The notes under the pieces were generated by a model, which was not told the origin of the DNA, made no database searches, and was given only the letters and a program-made list of their open reading frames with translations. A stretch of 64,000 nt of DNA from Acidobacteriales bacterium 59-55 (lineage in GTDB: Bacteria; Acidobacteriota; Terriglobia; Terriglobales; Acidobacteriaceae), in contig MKSV01000010.1 of NCBI GenBank assembly GCA_001897435.1, positions 62,001 to 126,000 of the forward strand, given 5' to 3'. Below, in pieces: positions 42,466 through 50,585 of the stretch; position 1 is the stretch's first letter; each line of letters begins with the position of its first letter. The translations under genes were made by a program, and so were the position numbers.

Positions 42466-43284
42466 TTAGGCTCCGCCGCGCTGGAGTTCTTTTGTTTTCA
42501 ATACGATGAAGTATTCATAGATGGATTGCAGTGTGGCGTAGGTGAGGCCGGCTGCGCCGTCGAGGATCGCTCCGCGCAAAAACACCATGTAGAGCCACTT
42601 GATGAGTGGCCGGCCGGGGAGGCGATAGAAGATCGCCTTCTGGTGCAGGCGGCGGGTGTGGAAGTCGGGATCGCGGAGAGCCGTCTTGAGGGAGGGGTTC
42701 TGCAGACCCTGCTGCCGGTGGATGAGTTCTGCCTCCATGGTGGAGTAGAGGTTGTGCTTGGCCACCCAATGGGCGATGCCCTTCGAGAAGGGGTAGTGGT
42801 CGAGAGGATGACTGAGGTCGGCGACGACGCCATCCACCTCGATGACTTCGTTGATGGCGCGGGTGTAGCGACTGCGCTCGGGCCGGACGAGGCGGATATA
42901 AAAAGGCGAGATCTGCGCGTGTTTGAGCCATGTCCCGAAGAGGAAATCGCGGCGGCGGAGGCGGAAGCCCGAGATTTCTCCGGGTGCGGCCAGGGCGATC
43001 TGCTGCATCTCGCGGGAGAGTTCGGAGGTGGGACGCTCGTCGGCGTCCAGCAGGAAGACCCAGGGATATTTGAAGGAGAGGGTGGCGAGGGCGGCGTTGC
43101 GGTGGGTAGCGTAGTCGTCGAAGACGCGCTGACTGACATGGGCTCCGGCGGCCTCGGCGATGGCGACGGTCGAGTCGGTCGAGAAAGAGTCGAAGATGTG
43201 GACGTCGTCGGACCAGGCGACGGAGGCGAGGCAATCGGGGAGGTCGCGCTGCTCGTTGCGGGTGAGGATGAGGATCGAGATCAA
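42466..43284 (-). CDS. Family 2 glycosyltransferase (WaaE/KdtX-like), TTG start
   Basis: This 272-residue transferase has a GT-A fold: ISILILTRNEQRDLPDCL at the N-terminus, the DSFSTDSTVAIAE loop, the metal-binding LLDADERP and the later REINEVIE-like segment RAINEVIEVDGVV. These match the WaaE/KdtX group, which adds a glucose to lipopolysaccharide core; a membrane-associated C-terminal part follows. The start is TTG 43284 with GAGGA 7 nt upstream. It closes the minus-strand cluster with the type III PKS-like, ACP and ketosynthase genes, 143 bp behind the ferric-reductase-like gene, so it may glycosylate that product or act on the envelope independently. Confidence 0.87.
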   Translation of the reverse strand: MISILILTRNEQRDLPDCLASVAWSDDVHIFDSFSTDSTVAIAEAAGAHVSQRVFDDYATHRNAALATLSFKYPWVFLLDADERPTSELSREMQQIALAAPGEISGFRLRRRDFLFGTWLKHAQISPFYIRLVRPERSRYTRAINEVIEVDGVVADLSHPLDHYPFSKGIAHWVAKHNLYSTMEAELIHRQQGLQNPSLKTALRDPDFHTRRLHQKAIFYRLPGRPLIKWLYMVFLRGAILDGAAGLTYATLQSIYEYFIVLKTKELQRGGA

Positions 43285-43427
43285 AGGGGTTTCCTCGACG
43301 GGGAGTTTTGTCGCGGTCTGGAGATTCGATTCCGCCGGTGGGCAAAATCAAGAGCCCTATTTATTGTCGCAGTTATGACCGAGCCTGGGCATCAGAAGCA
43401 GTGTTCTTGTCGAAGGCAGATTTTTCA

Positions 43428-44087
43428 TCATTGTTTCGGCCGATTGGCTCGGACGTAGGCGACGCCGGCCAGTTGAACGGCGACGATGCAAAGAGACAGG
43501 ATGGCGAAGAGCAAAACCCAGGGTAGATGACGCTTCTCGACCAGTTGGAAGAGGATGCCGTGGACGATGGCCAGGCCGACGGCGACGTAGGTCCAGCGCT
43601 GGAGGGTCTTCCACCGTTCCAGGCCGAGGGCGCGAAGCGACAGGTCGTTCGAGATGGCGAGCAGCATCAGGAAGAGCAGAGCCGAGATGAGGCCAACGTA
43701 GTTGGCGGAGCCGAAGAGGCCGGTCTGGAACTTCAATGGGTGACGCTGCTTGAGAAAGTACATCCACATGCGGCCGCGGAGATGGACGGTCAGGCCGACC
43801 GCTGTGTGCAGAATAGCGAGGACGCCGGCCCAGATGCCGATGTCGCGGCGCAGATCGAAGCTGACCGGATTGGGACGGCGGCGAAGGGTGTTCCAGGGGC
43901 CGAGGAGCAGGGTGACGCAAAGAAAAAGGAGGCTGCTATACGCCGTCGCCATGCTGAATCGATGGCGGAAGTCCGGCGGGGCCGTGGCGAGGTAGAGGAG
44001 AGCGGTTACAGCGGCGGCGGACGCTGCCAGCCTCATGTGTCTGTTCGTGCGGTGCGCCCAATATCGGCTGAAGGGCATCATAGGCAT
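43428..44087 (-). CDS. Ferric-reductase-like transmembrane protein (b-type heme)
   Basis: This 219-residue protein has six predicted membrane helices and the ferric reductase/MsrQ-type heme pattern: GVLAILHTAVGLTVHLRG and TYVAVGLAIVHGILFQLVEK supply His residues on two helices. No FAD or NAD(P)H domain is attached, so electrons must come from another protein. Its ATG at 44087 directly abuts the TAA of the ketosynthase (44088-44090), so translation is coupled. It is thus tightly tied to the ketosynthase/ACP/type III PKS genes. A role in reducing or desaturating the acyl product is inference; an MsrQ role is less likely because no msrP is near. Confidence 0.8.
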   Translation of the reverse strand: MPMMPFSRYWAHRTNRHMRLAASAAAVTALLYLATAPPDFRHRFSMATAYSSLLFLCVTLLLGPWNTLRRRPNPVSFDLRRDIGIWAGVLAILHTAVGLTVHLRGRMWMYFLKQRHPLKFQTGLFGSANYVGLISALLFLMLLAISNDLSLRALGLERWKTLQRWTYVAVGLAIVHGILFQLVEKRHLPWVLLFAILSLCIVAVQLAGVAYVRANRPKQ

Positions 44088-45317
44088 TTAGCTACGATCT
44101 ACGAAGGGCCGAAGCGCCAGCACAGCGTTGAGGCCGCCGAAGGCCAGCGAATTGGAGAGGGCGAGCCCGACAGAGGTCTCGCGAGGAGCATTGAGGATGA
44201 CGTCGAGGTTCAGCGCGGGATCGATCTTAGTAACCCCGGCGTTGGCGGGTAGCCTGCGGTGATGCAGGGCGAGAATGGTGGCCAGGGCTTCGAGCGCGCC
44301 GGTGGCCCCGATGGAGTGTCCATGCAGGGATTTAGTGGAACTGATGGGGATATGGGCGGCACGGTCGCCGAAGAGTTGGTGGATCGCCGAGGCTTCGGTG
44401 GCGTCATTGGCCTGGGTGCCGGTACCGTGGGCGTTGATGTAATCCACCTGGTCAGTTGAGGCATTAGCGTCGGCGAGGGCCTTGCGCATGGCGGTGGCTG
44501 CGCCTTCGGGGGCAGGCTGGGTGATGTGGTGCGCATCGGCGGACATGCCGAAGCCGACGATCTCGGCGTAGATGGAAGCGTTGCGGGCCTGTGCCGACTC
44601 CAGCGTCTCAAGCGTGAGCATGGCGCTGCCTTCGCCCAGGGTCATACCGTCGCGGTCGGCGGAGAAGGGGCGGCACTGGGTGGGAGAGACGACGCGCATC
44701 GAGTCCCACGCGCGGAGAAAGCCGAAGGTGAGCGGCGCTTCGTGGCCTCCGGTGATGGCCGCCGAGACCATGCCGGAGCGGACCATCTGGAAGGCCAGAC
44801 CGATGGCGTGGGTGCCGGAGGCGCAGGCGGTGGAGATATTGAGGACCGGGCCGGTGATGCCCAGATCGATCGAGATATGGCTGGCTCCGGCGGAGGCCAT
44901 GGTGCGGGTGACGGTGAGCGGATGGACGCGGGCGTCGCGGGTGTAGAGCTTGGCCGTCTCGGTCTCTTCGGCCTGCCTGCCTCCGCAGGCGCAGCCTACG
45001 ATGATGGCGACGTTATCCGATGCATGATGCTGGAGGAGGTTACCGTGCTGCGCGGCCTGGCGGGCGGCGAGGATGGCGAACTGGGTGGTGCGGTCGGTGG
45101 AGACGACGACGCCGGAGTCAAGGTGCAGGCGGGGGTCGAAGTCCTTGACCCGGGCCGACTGCGTAAAGCGGAGTCCCTGCGTCTCGCCGGGGGCTTCGGG
45201 GTAGGGCGGAAAGGGTTCGATTCCGGTGGCGCCGGCGAATAGAGCGGTACGGAAGTCTTCGACGGTGCTGCCGATGGGGGTGATGCAGCCAAGCCCGGTC
45301 ACTACAACGCGATTCAA
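44088..45317 (-). CDS. FabF-like beta-ketoacyl-ACP synthase (KAS II type), TTG start
   Basis: This 409-residue enzyme extends acyl-ACP chains by decarboxylative condensation. The catalytic triad is complete: Cys165 in STACASGTH, His297 in INAHGTGTQANDATE and His334 in LHGHSIGATGALE, with Lys329 before it. It starts at TTG 45317 behind GGAGGAAGAG and begins MNRVVVTGLGCITPIG, the normal N-terminus. It lies 29 bp after the ACP gene and abuts the ferric-reductase-like gene. It is unlikely to be the main housekeeping FabF, because it sits in a special cluster without fabG, fabD or fabZ; it probably builds or elongates a dedicated acyl chain. Confidence 0.93.
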   Translation of the reverse strand: MNRVVVTGLGCITPIGSTVEDFRTALFAGATGIEPFPPYPEAPGETQGLRFTQSARVKDFDPRLHLDSGVVVSTDRTTQFAILAARQAAQHGNLLQHHASDNVAIIVGCACGGRQAEETETAKLYTRDARVHPLTVTRTMASAGASHISIDLGITGPVLNISTACASGTHAIGLAFQMVRSGMVSAAITGGHEAPLTFGFLRAWDSMRVVSPTQCRPFSADRDGMTLGEGSAMLTLETLESAQARNASIYAEIVGFGMSADAHHITQPAPEGAATAMRKALADANASTDQVDYINAHGTGTQANDATEASAIHQLFGDRAAHIPISSTKSLHGHSIGATGALEALATILALHHRRLPANAGVTKIDPALNLDVILNAPRETSVGLALSNSLAFGGLNAVLALRPFVDRS

Positions 45318-45346
45318 CTTGATCTCTTCCTCCCGGGTGGCCGTGG

Positions 45347-45610
45347 CTAGGGGGTGGTGACGGTGGCGGGAGGATGGTTTTCGCGGAGTTGAGTAACGCC
45401 CTTCACCATATCGCCGACCGTCTTGATGGTGCCCAGGGCCTCGTCGGGGATCTCGATGGAGAAGGCCTCTTCTACCTCGAAGGAGATATTGATCTTGTCG
45501 AGGGAGTCGACGTTGAGTTCGTCGAAGGTGCTGTCCAGGGTGATCGAGTCCGCGGGAATGCTCTTCGACTTTGCGATGATCTCAATGCAGCGCTGCGCGA
45601 TGTCTTCCAT
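45347..45610 (-). CDS. Acyl carrier protein
   Basis: This 87-residue acidic protein carries the phosphopantetheine attachment Ser36 in the motif ELNVDSLDKINISFEVEE, with helices typical of an ACP. The C-terminal tail (RENHPPATVTTP) is longer than in housekeeping AcpP. It is placed between the type III PKS-like gene (149 bp upstream) and the FabF-like ketosynthase (29 bp downstream), so it most likely carries the acyl intermediates of this cluster. The holo-ACP synthase needed to activate it is not in the window. Confidence 0.93.
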   Translation of the reverse strand: MEDIAQRCIEIIAKSKSIPADSITLDSTFDELNVDSLDKINISFEVEEAFSIEIPDEALGTIKTVGDMVKGVTQLRENHPPATVTTP

Positions 45611-45759
45611 AGTCGTACCCCGGCTTCCTCTTGTTGCAAGCTCAACTTACAGGGATGCCTATGCCAGTGTAAAGGCAGCTTGAACAATGAGCGCACGAAA
45701 AGATTCGGAGTGCTGGAACAGGCAACAACTCCGAGTTCGGTGTCTGCAAGATGAATCAG

Positions 45760-46821
45760 CTACCACTGGAGAAGAACAAGCTCGGAACAGAAAGCGGGCC
45801 CCATGGCGGCAAGAATGCTGTAGGTTCCGGGCTTTCCGGGAGTGTTGACCAGATAGTCTTCCATAACGGCAAGGACGGAGGCCGCCGAGAGGTTGCCCAC
45901 TTCGCGGAGGCTCTTCCAGGAGGGGGCCAGGGCGTTGGGCGGCAGGCTGAGGGAGGTTTCCATGGCCTCCAGAACCTTGGGTCCGCCGCTGTGGAAGATA
46001 TAGCTGGAGATATCGCCCATGCTCAGATTGTTATCGGAAAGAAAGCCCTCGACGTTGCCGAGGAGATGCTCGTTGACGACCTTGGGTACGTCGGGTGAGA
46101 GGACGATCTTGAAGCCAAGGTCGCCGATAGACCAGCCCATGATGTGCTCGGTATTGCGGTAGAAGGTGGAACGGGTGTCGAGGACGCGGGGGCCGCAGCC
46201 TTCCTTGGCAAGGGCGGTCTCGGCGCCGGAGATGATGACGGCGGCGGAACCGTCCCCGAAGAGGCCGGTGGAGATGAGGTTGGCGATGGACTGGTCGTTA
46301 TCCTGCCAGGTGAGCGAGCAGAGTTCGACGGAGAGCAGCAGCGCATACTGGTCGGGGAAGGCGCGAACGTAGTCAGACGCGCGTGAGATGCCGGCGGCTC
46401 CCGCGACGCAGCCCAGGCCGAAGATGGGGGTGCGCTTGACGTTGGTGGGGAAGGGCATCAGGTTGATGAGGCGGGCGTCGATGGTGGGGCTGGAGATGCC
46501 GGTGACCGAGGCGAAGAAGATGGCCGAGATGTCGGCGGCGGAGAGGCCGACGCGGTCGAGCGCGGTGGTGATGGCCTTCTGGCCCAGCTCGACAGCGGCT
46601 TTGATCCAGGCATCGTTGGTAGGACCGAAGCCGGAGAGATTTTCGTAAACGTCGAGCGGGAAGACAAGGTTGCGGAACTCGACACCGCAGTTGGCGTGGA
46701 GCCGGTTGAGCAGCCGGGGTTCTTCGAGGCGGTCTTTCCAGCGATTCCTCAGTGCTTCGGTGATTGCTGCCTGTGAGTAGCGATGGGGAGGATAGGCTGT
46801 TCCGACGGACGAGATGCGCAT
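45760..46821 (-). CDS. Type III polyketide synthase-like (chalcone synthase fold) ketosynthase
   Basis: This 353-residue thiolase-fold enzyme has the Cys-His-Asn triad of type III PKS and KAS III: Cys138 in IFGLGCVAGAAGISRA, His277 in YIFHSGGPKVLEAM and Asn310 in EVGNLSAASVLAVMED. The segment LLSVELCSLTWQ and the C-terminus AAMGPAFCSELVLLQW favour the bacterial type III PKS group that makes alkylpyrones or alkylresorcinols over FabH. These enzymes usually take acyl-CoA starters, but here an ACP and FabF-like gene follow directly, which suggests an ACP-borne acyl starter. ATG 46821 is used. The product is unknown. Confidence 0.85.
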   Translation of the reverse strand: MRISSVGTAYPPHRYSQAAITEALRNRWKDRLEEPRLLNRLHANCGVEFRNLVFPLDVYENLSGFGPTNDAWIKAAVELGQKAITTALDRVGLSAADISAIFFASVTGISSPTIDARLINLMPFPTNVKRTPIFGLGCVAGAAGISRASDYVRAFPDQYALLLSVELCSLTWQDNDQSIANLISTGLFGDGSAAVIISGAETALAKEGCGPRVLDTRSTFYRNTEHIMGWSIGDLGFKIVLSPDVPKVVNEHLLGNVEGFLSDNNLSMGDISSYIFHSGGPKVLEAMETSLSLPPNALAPSWKSLREVGNLSAASVLAVMEDYLVNTPGKPGTYSILAAMGPAFCSELVLLQW

Positions 46822-46965
46822 GCTTATAAGAACCCTTTGCTGTGGCGGTGCCTGGGGATTTGGTTAAAAACCTGTCGATGTGCTCGAAGCGATGCAACCA
46901 GCCTACACGCAGGTTCCGATTTCAGGTTGGATTATGAACGCGTCAGTGGGAAACCGTCAAAAAAA

Positions 46966-47856
46966 TCAGCGAATTCTTGCCAACTCATGCTGGTAGAGCG
47001 TGTTCTGGGGAAATTCCTTTGAGAGAGCCGCAAGAATGTCCTTTGCTTCCTGCGGATGATTGTCGCGGAGGGCGGCGACGGCAAGCATCATGCGGGCGAA
47101 GGGGGCGAGATAGTGGCCTTTGGCGGCGGTCAGGCGGAGGAGCCGGATGCCTTCTTCGCGGTCGGTCTCGGCACCGGTAAGGCTGAGAATCCAGCGTACC
47201 GGCGCGGATTTCAGGCTGAGCATATAGTTCTCGACGCCGGTCGCGAGATAGGCGTCGTAGAGCGTGGGATTGATGGCGAGTGCCTGCCGGGAGTAGCCGC
47301 TCGCCTCCTTGCTGAGATTCAGGGCAGCGATGTCGCGCCTGTCGATCATGAGGGCATAGTCGGATTTCATGCCGCAGATCAGGGTTTTGACGTAGAAGGC
47401 TGTGGCGTCTTTGGGATTGCGCTGGAGTGCGGCGTCAGCGAGGCGGTTGGCCTGGGCGGAGCGCTCGTCGAAGGATTTGCGGACTGTGGGGTCGGGTGTG
47501 AGGCGCTGGCGGTTGTCGAAGCGGCTCTGGTCGGCAAAGAGCTGGACGTCGATGATATGGAGCCGTTCGAACTCTCCGAAGAGCCAGGCTGCGGCGTCCG
47601 ATGCCGGTCCCATGGGGTCCTCGGGATGGTCGGACATCCACTGCTGAAACTCCCGGTGGGCGGCTGGGAAGTCCAGGTTGTACATGTCGTAATAGCCCTT
47701 ATCGAGGGCTGACCCGTTGAGCAGCGGATCGCTGAAGGCAAAGGCGAACGGGGCGGCAGCCACAAGCAGAAGGAGAAGGAACGTCGAAGCGCGCCGGATG
47801 GTACGCAGGGAAGCGGAGCGGGAGTGTGGGGTGCTGACCGTAATCATCACTGACAT
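46966..47856 (-). CDS. Exported TPR-like helical protein
   Basis: The 296-residue protein has an N-terminal hydrophobic signal (about 20-41, FLLLLLVAAAPFAFA). The mature part is helical with TPR-like spacing: YNLDFPAAHREFQQWMSDHP, ANRLADAALQRNPKDATAFY, YSRQALAINPTLYDAYLATG and a final AKDILAALSKEFPQNTLYQHE. Such proteins act as scaffolds; no catalytic motif is seen. It is upstream of the type III PKS-like gene on the same strand (144 bp) and divergent from the PEP-CTERM gene. Several in-frame Met codons near the start leave the exact N-terminus uncertain. Confidence 0.75.
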   Translation of the reverse strand: MSVMITVSTPHSRSASLRTIRRASTFLLLLLVAAAPFAFAFSDPLLNGSALDKGYYDMYNLDFPAAHREFQQWMSDHPEDPMGPASDAAAWLFGEFERLHIIDVQLFADQSRFDNRQRLTPDPTVRKSFDERSAQANRLADAALQRNPKDATAFYVKTLICGMKSDYALMIDRRDIAALNLSKEASGYSRQALAINPTLYDAYLATGVENYMLSLKSAPVRWILSLTGAETDREEGIRLLRLTAAKGHYLAPFARMMLAVAALRDNHPQEAKDILAALSKEFPQNTLYQHELARIR

Positions 47857-48250
47857 TTATCTGGTTTGCCTTAGTTCCTGGGATGAGATCGAACGTTCTG
47901 TTTGGTGATGCCGGTACAGCCCTGAATGGGTGAGATGCGGAATTTTAACTCGACGAACGGTGGCTCATTTTTACGTGCATAAGGAAGAATAAGTTGCCCT
48001 GCGCCGGGGAGTGCAACTTTAAGTCCTCATTCAAGATGCAAGATTTTGCGCATTCCCAAGAAGTTTTCATTCTAAGTAATTGATAAATATGGGTATTACA
48101 TTTGGTACGCCAGATGCACATAGGGATAGCAAGAAATCCTGCAATACAAATCCTGGGACTGATGTTCGCAGGGCGGCAGGTGCTCTTGAAAAGAGCCGTC
48201 AAGGCGGCAATTTTAGAAGGCCCCGCGCCATGCGGAATCAGGAGGACTAC
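47857..48250. other. Gene-free 394-bp divergent gap before the PEP-CTERM gene
   Basis: No convincing promoter or riboswitch was found. Two small inverted repeats are present: AAGTTGC (47991-47997) with GCAACTT (48013-48019), and GCTCTT-GAA-AAGAGC (48182-48196) close to the PEP-CTERM start. A GGAGG at 48241-48245 is that gene's ribosome-binding site. Confidence 0.5.
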
Positions 48251-48967
48251 ATGAAGCTTTACTCGAAACTCTCTGCTTTGGGGGCGGTGCTTGTGCTTTC
48301 GACCGTCTTCGCGTCTGCCAGCAGTATTCAACTCGGCAGCTATGACAACAGCGGCTCCAGCAGCTTTGGCAACGACAACTCTGGGCTGTCCGCACTCACA
48401 TCCGTACCCGGCACCACCAACCCCAACGGGTTCACGAACTATGCGCTTCCCAGTGCAAACACGACGAACCTGACCGTTTCCAATGCCAACACGTGGGCGG
48501 TAGCGCTTCCGAATTCGAGCTGGGTATCCTATGCCCAGACCGGCCCGGAGTCGAACCCGCTGACCCACACTGCCAATGGCAACTATTTCTTCAGCAGCAC
48601 CTTCAACCTCGATTCCAGCTATGTTCCGGGCACCGCGTACGGCTATCTCAATATTCTCGCTGACGATACCGTTACCGTGTTCCTGAACGGAGTCCAGATG
48701 AATACACCGACTCCTGGTGCTCCCTACGACCACTGCTCGGATGGCGTTCCCACCTGCGTCGGCACTGCAACGCTGGTTTCCCTCAACTCCGGCCTGCAGA
48801 GCGGGTTGAACACCCTGGTCTTCCAGACGACCCAGGCCAATGGCGATGTCTTCGGTCTCGACTTCAGCGGTTCGGTCTCCTCCGTTCCTGAGCCGAGTTC
48901 ATTGATCCTTCTGGGAACCGGCTTGATTGGAGCTGCCGGCACCCTGATGCGCAAGATGCGTTCGTAA
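48251..48967 (+). CDS. PEP-CTERM sorted extracellular protein
   Basis: This 238-residue exported protein has a signal peptide (about 1-24, ending TVFASAS), a Ser/Asn/Thr-rich beta domain, and a C-terminal PEP-CTERM sorting signal: VPEPSSLILLGTGLIGAAG followed by a basic MRKMRS tail. Such proteins are cleaved by an exosortase and are usually linked to exopolysaccharide production. The central part (YLNILADDTVTVFLNGVQM) resembles carbohydrate-binding beta-sandwiches. ATG 48251 has GGAGG at spacing 5. No exosortase gene is in the window, but a large exopolysaccharide locus begins about 300 bp downstream. A hairpin pair with U-tract follows the stop. Confidence 0.88.
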   Translation: MKLYSKLSALGAVLVLSTVFASASSIQLGSYDNSGSSSFGNDNSGLSALTSVPGTTNPNGFTNYALPSANTTNLTVSNANTWAVALPNSSWVSYAQTGPESNPLTHTANGNYFFSSTFNLDSSYVPGTAYGYLNILADDTVTVFLNGVQMNTPTPGAPYDHCSDGVPTCVGTATLVSLNSGLQSGLNTLVFQTTQANGDVFGLDFSGSVSSVPEPSSLILLGTGLIGAAGTLMRKMRS

Positions 48968-48978
48968 CTTTGTCCTCC

Positions 48979-49019
48979 GGCGTTGTGAAAGGCTGCCGGG
49001 AGCGGCCTCTCACAACGCC
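48979..49019 (+). terminator. First hairpin after the PEP-CTERM gene
   Basis: GGCGTTGTGA (48979-48988) pairs perfectly with TCACAACGCC (49010-49019), with a smaller inner stem AGGC/GCCT. It lies 12 bp after the stop and lacks a U-tract; the true terminator follows. Confidence 0.45.
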
Positions 49020-49036
49020 GAAGACAAGGTACTTTG

Positions 49037-49071
49037 TAGCCGCCGGAGGAATCCGGCGGCTATCTATTTTT
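49037..49071 (+). terminator. Rho-independent terminator of the PEP-CTERM gene
   Basis: TAGCCGCCGG (49037-49046) and CCGGCGGCTA (49053-49062) form a perfect 10-bp stem with loop AGGAAT, followed by TCTATTTTTG. Confidence 0.75.
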
Positions 49072-49126
49072 GTAGGGGATTAGAAATTGATGGAGTTTTG
49101 GAGCGGTTCTCCTCCAGATGTAGTCC

Positions 49127-49180
49127 TTGGTGATTCGGACGAAACGCGGATTCCCTTCGGGAATGACAAACAAAGGAAGC
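49127..49180 (-). repeat. Extragenic repeat family R2, copy 2
   Basis: On the minus strand this reads TTTGTTTGTCATTCCCGAAG, then GGAATCCGCGTTTCGTCCG and AATCACCAAGG, matching the copy at 26137-26180 with few changes. Confidence 0.75.
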
Positions 49181-49238
49181 TACACCTGAGAGAGAATGGC
49201 TCTAACGTTGTTGAGGTGAAGCCCGTCTGAAAGGTGGC

Positions 49239-50210
49239 TCATCCCTTGCTCGCAGCGGCTTCCTGCTTCTGCTTTTCTTCCAGATACCAGGCCACCGTCT
49301 TCTGCAGGCCTTCGTGGAACTGCGCCTTGGGCTGGTAGCCCAGTTCCTTGCTGGCGCGGCTGATGTCGGCCAGCGAGTGCTTGATGTCTCCCTCGCGTTC
49401 AGGCCCGTAGTTGGGCTTGGCGGAGAATCCGAGCTGGCCTGCGATGGCGGCATAGACATCGTTGAGAGTGTGGCTCTTGCCGGTGCCGATGTTGAAGACC
49501 CGGCCTGTGGCCACCTTGCTGGGAGCGGTGCAGGCGAGCAGATTGGCGCTGACGGCGTTTTCAACGTAGTTGAAGTCGCGGCTGGTGAGGCCGTCGCCGT
49601 AGATCGTCGGCGTCTCTCCCGCCATCATCTTGAAGGTGAACTGCGCGATGACGCCGGAGTAGGGCGAGTCGGCGGCCTGGCGGGGTCCAAAGATATTGAA
49701 GTAGCGGAGGCAGACGCCCTCAAGCCCGTAAGAGCGGTAGAACGATTGAATGTAGTACTCGCAGGTGAGCTTCTGGACGGCGTAGGGTGACAGCGGCAGG
49801 GGCAGCATATCCTCCTGCTTGGGCTGGGTTGGCTGGTCGCCGTAGGCCGAAGAGGATGCGGCGTAGACGATGCGACGGACCTTGGCGTCGCGGGCTGCGA
49901 TCAGGAGATTGAGGGTGCCGTTGATGTTGGACTCATGCGAGCTGAGTGGATCTTTCACGGACCGGGGCACGGAGGCGAGCGCACCCTGGTGGAGGACGTA
50001 GTCCACGCCCTCGCAGGCGGACTTCATTCCGGCTGCGTCCTGCAGGTCCATCTCCTGGAAAGAGATCTTCGAGCGAATGTCGGCGAGGTTGTCGAGGTTT
50101 CCTGTCGAGAGGTTGTCGATTCCGCGAACTTCGTGTCCCTGTTCGACAAGGGTGTGAGCAAGCGTTGAACCGATAAATCCTGCGATTCCTGTGATCAGAT
50201 ATTGAGCCAT
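49239..50210 (-). CDS. NAD-dependent UDP-sugar C4-epimerase (WbpP/GalE-like)
   Basis: This 323-residue short-chain-type epimerase has the NAD motif GIAGFIG (residues 8-14), the catalytic Tyr143 and Lys147 in SPYAVQK and a Ser in AASSSAYGD. The segment HQGALASVPRSVKDPLSSHE and the C-terminal GPEREGDIKHSLADIS match the WbpP branch, which interconverts UDP-GlcNAc and UDP-GalNAc (or the corresponding uronates), rather than classic GalE. ATG 50210 has GGAGG close upstream. It is divergent from the UDP-sugar dehydrogenase gene, and together they would supply GalNAc(A)-type precursors to the polysaccharide locus. Confidence 0.9.
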   Translation of the reverse strand: MAQYLITGIAGFIGSTLAHTLVEQGHEVRGIDNLSTGNLDNLADIRSKISFQEMDLQDAAGMKSACEGVDYVLHQGALASVPRSVKDPLSSHESNINGTLNLLIAARDAKVRRIVYAASSSAYGDQPTQPKQEDMLPLPLSPYAVQKLTCEYYIQSFYRSYGLEGVCLRYFNIFGPRQAADSPYSGVIAQFTFKMMAGETPTIYGDGLTSRDFNYVENAVSANLLACTAPSKVATGRVFNIGTGKSHTLNDVYAAIAGQLGFSAKPNYGPEREGDIKHSLADISRASKELGYQPKAQFHEGLQKTVAWYLEEKQKQEAAASKG

Positions 50211-50585
50211 CTATCCTCCGCCAGGAGACGAGTCACTGGCTGTAATGAAGTATTGAAGCGAACCATGTCCCCGCTCAATGGTTGCGGGCACGCCTGGGAG
50301 CATCGAGTTTGCCAACTTCGTTTGTTCGAGTCCATGCAACTTTTGTGCTGTTCGTGCGGTACGGGGAGAATCGCGTTGAACCTACAGCAAGGGAACAAGC
50401 AAACATCCTTATTATTGCAATGTTTTGCGATTGATGTTGCCGGCATTCGTCTCCGGAATCGGGGAACAGGTGGCGTACCGGCATTCGTAGTGTAGAAAAG
50501 CTCCGTTTTATGGATAAATTCACGAACAAAGATTGCATCGAATCCAGGATGCGAACGCAAAGGGCGAATGCGATAATTCAAATAT
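50211..50585. other. Gene-free 375-bp divergent gap between the epimerase and dehydrogenase genes
   Basis: This region must hold promoters for both directions. No clear -35/-10 pair was found, only an AT-rich stretch about 70 bp before the dehydrogenase start and GATAAT at 50571-50576 just before it. No repeat or RNA structure stood out. Confidence 0.45.

Noticed and set aside
45760..46821. Housekeeping FabH
   Set aside because: The Cys region GLGCVAGAAGISRA, the ELCSLTWQ segment and the C-terminal GPAFCSELVLLQW fit type III PKS-like enzymes better, and no fab genes surround it.
48170..48250. Cyclic di-GMP (GEMM-type) riboswitch before the PEP-CTERM gene
   Set aside because: Only a 6-bp hairpin (GCTCTT-GAA-AAGAGC) was found; the conserved GEMM core could not be recognised.
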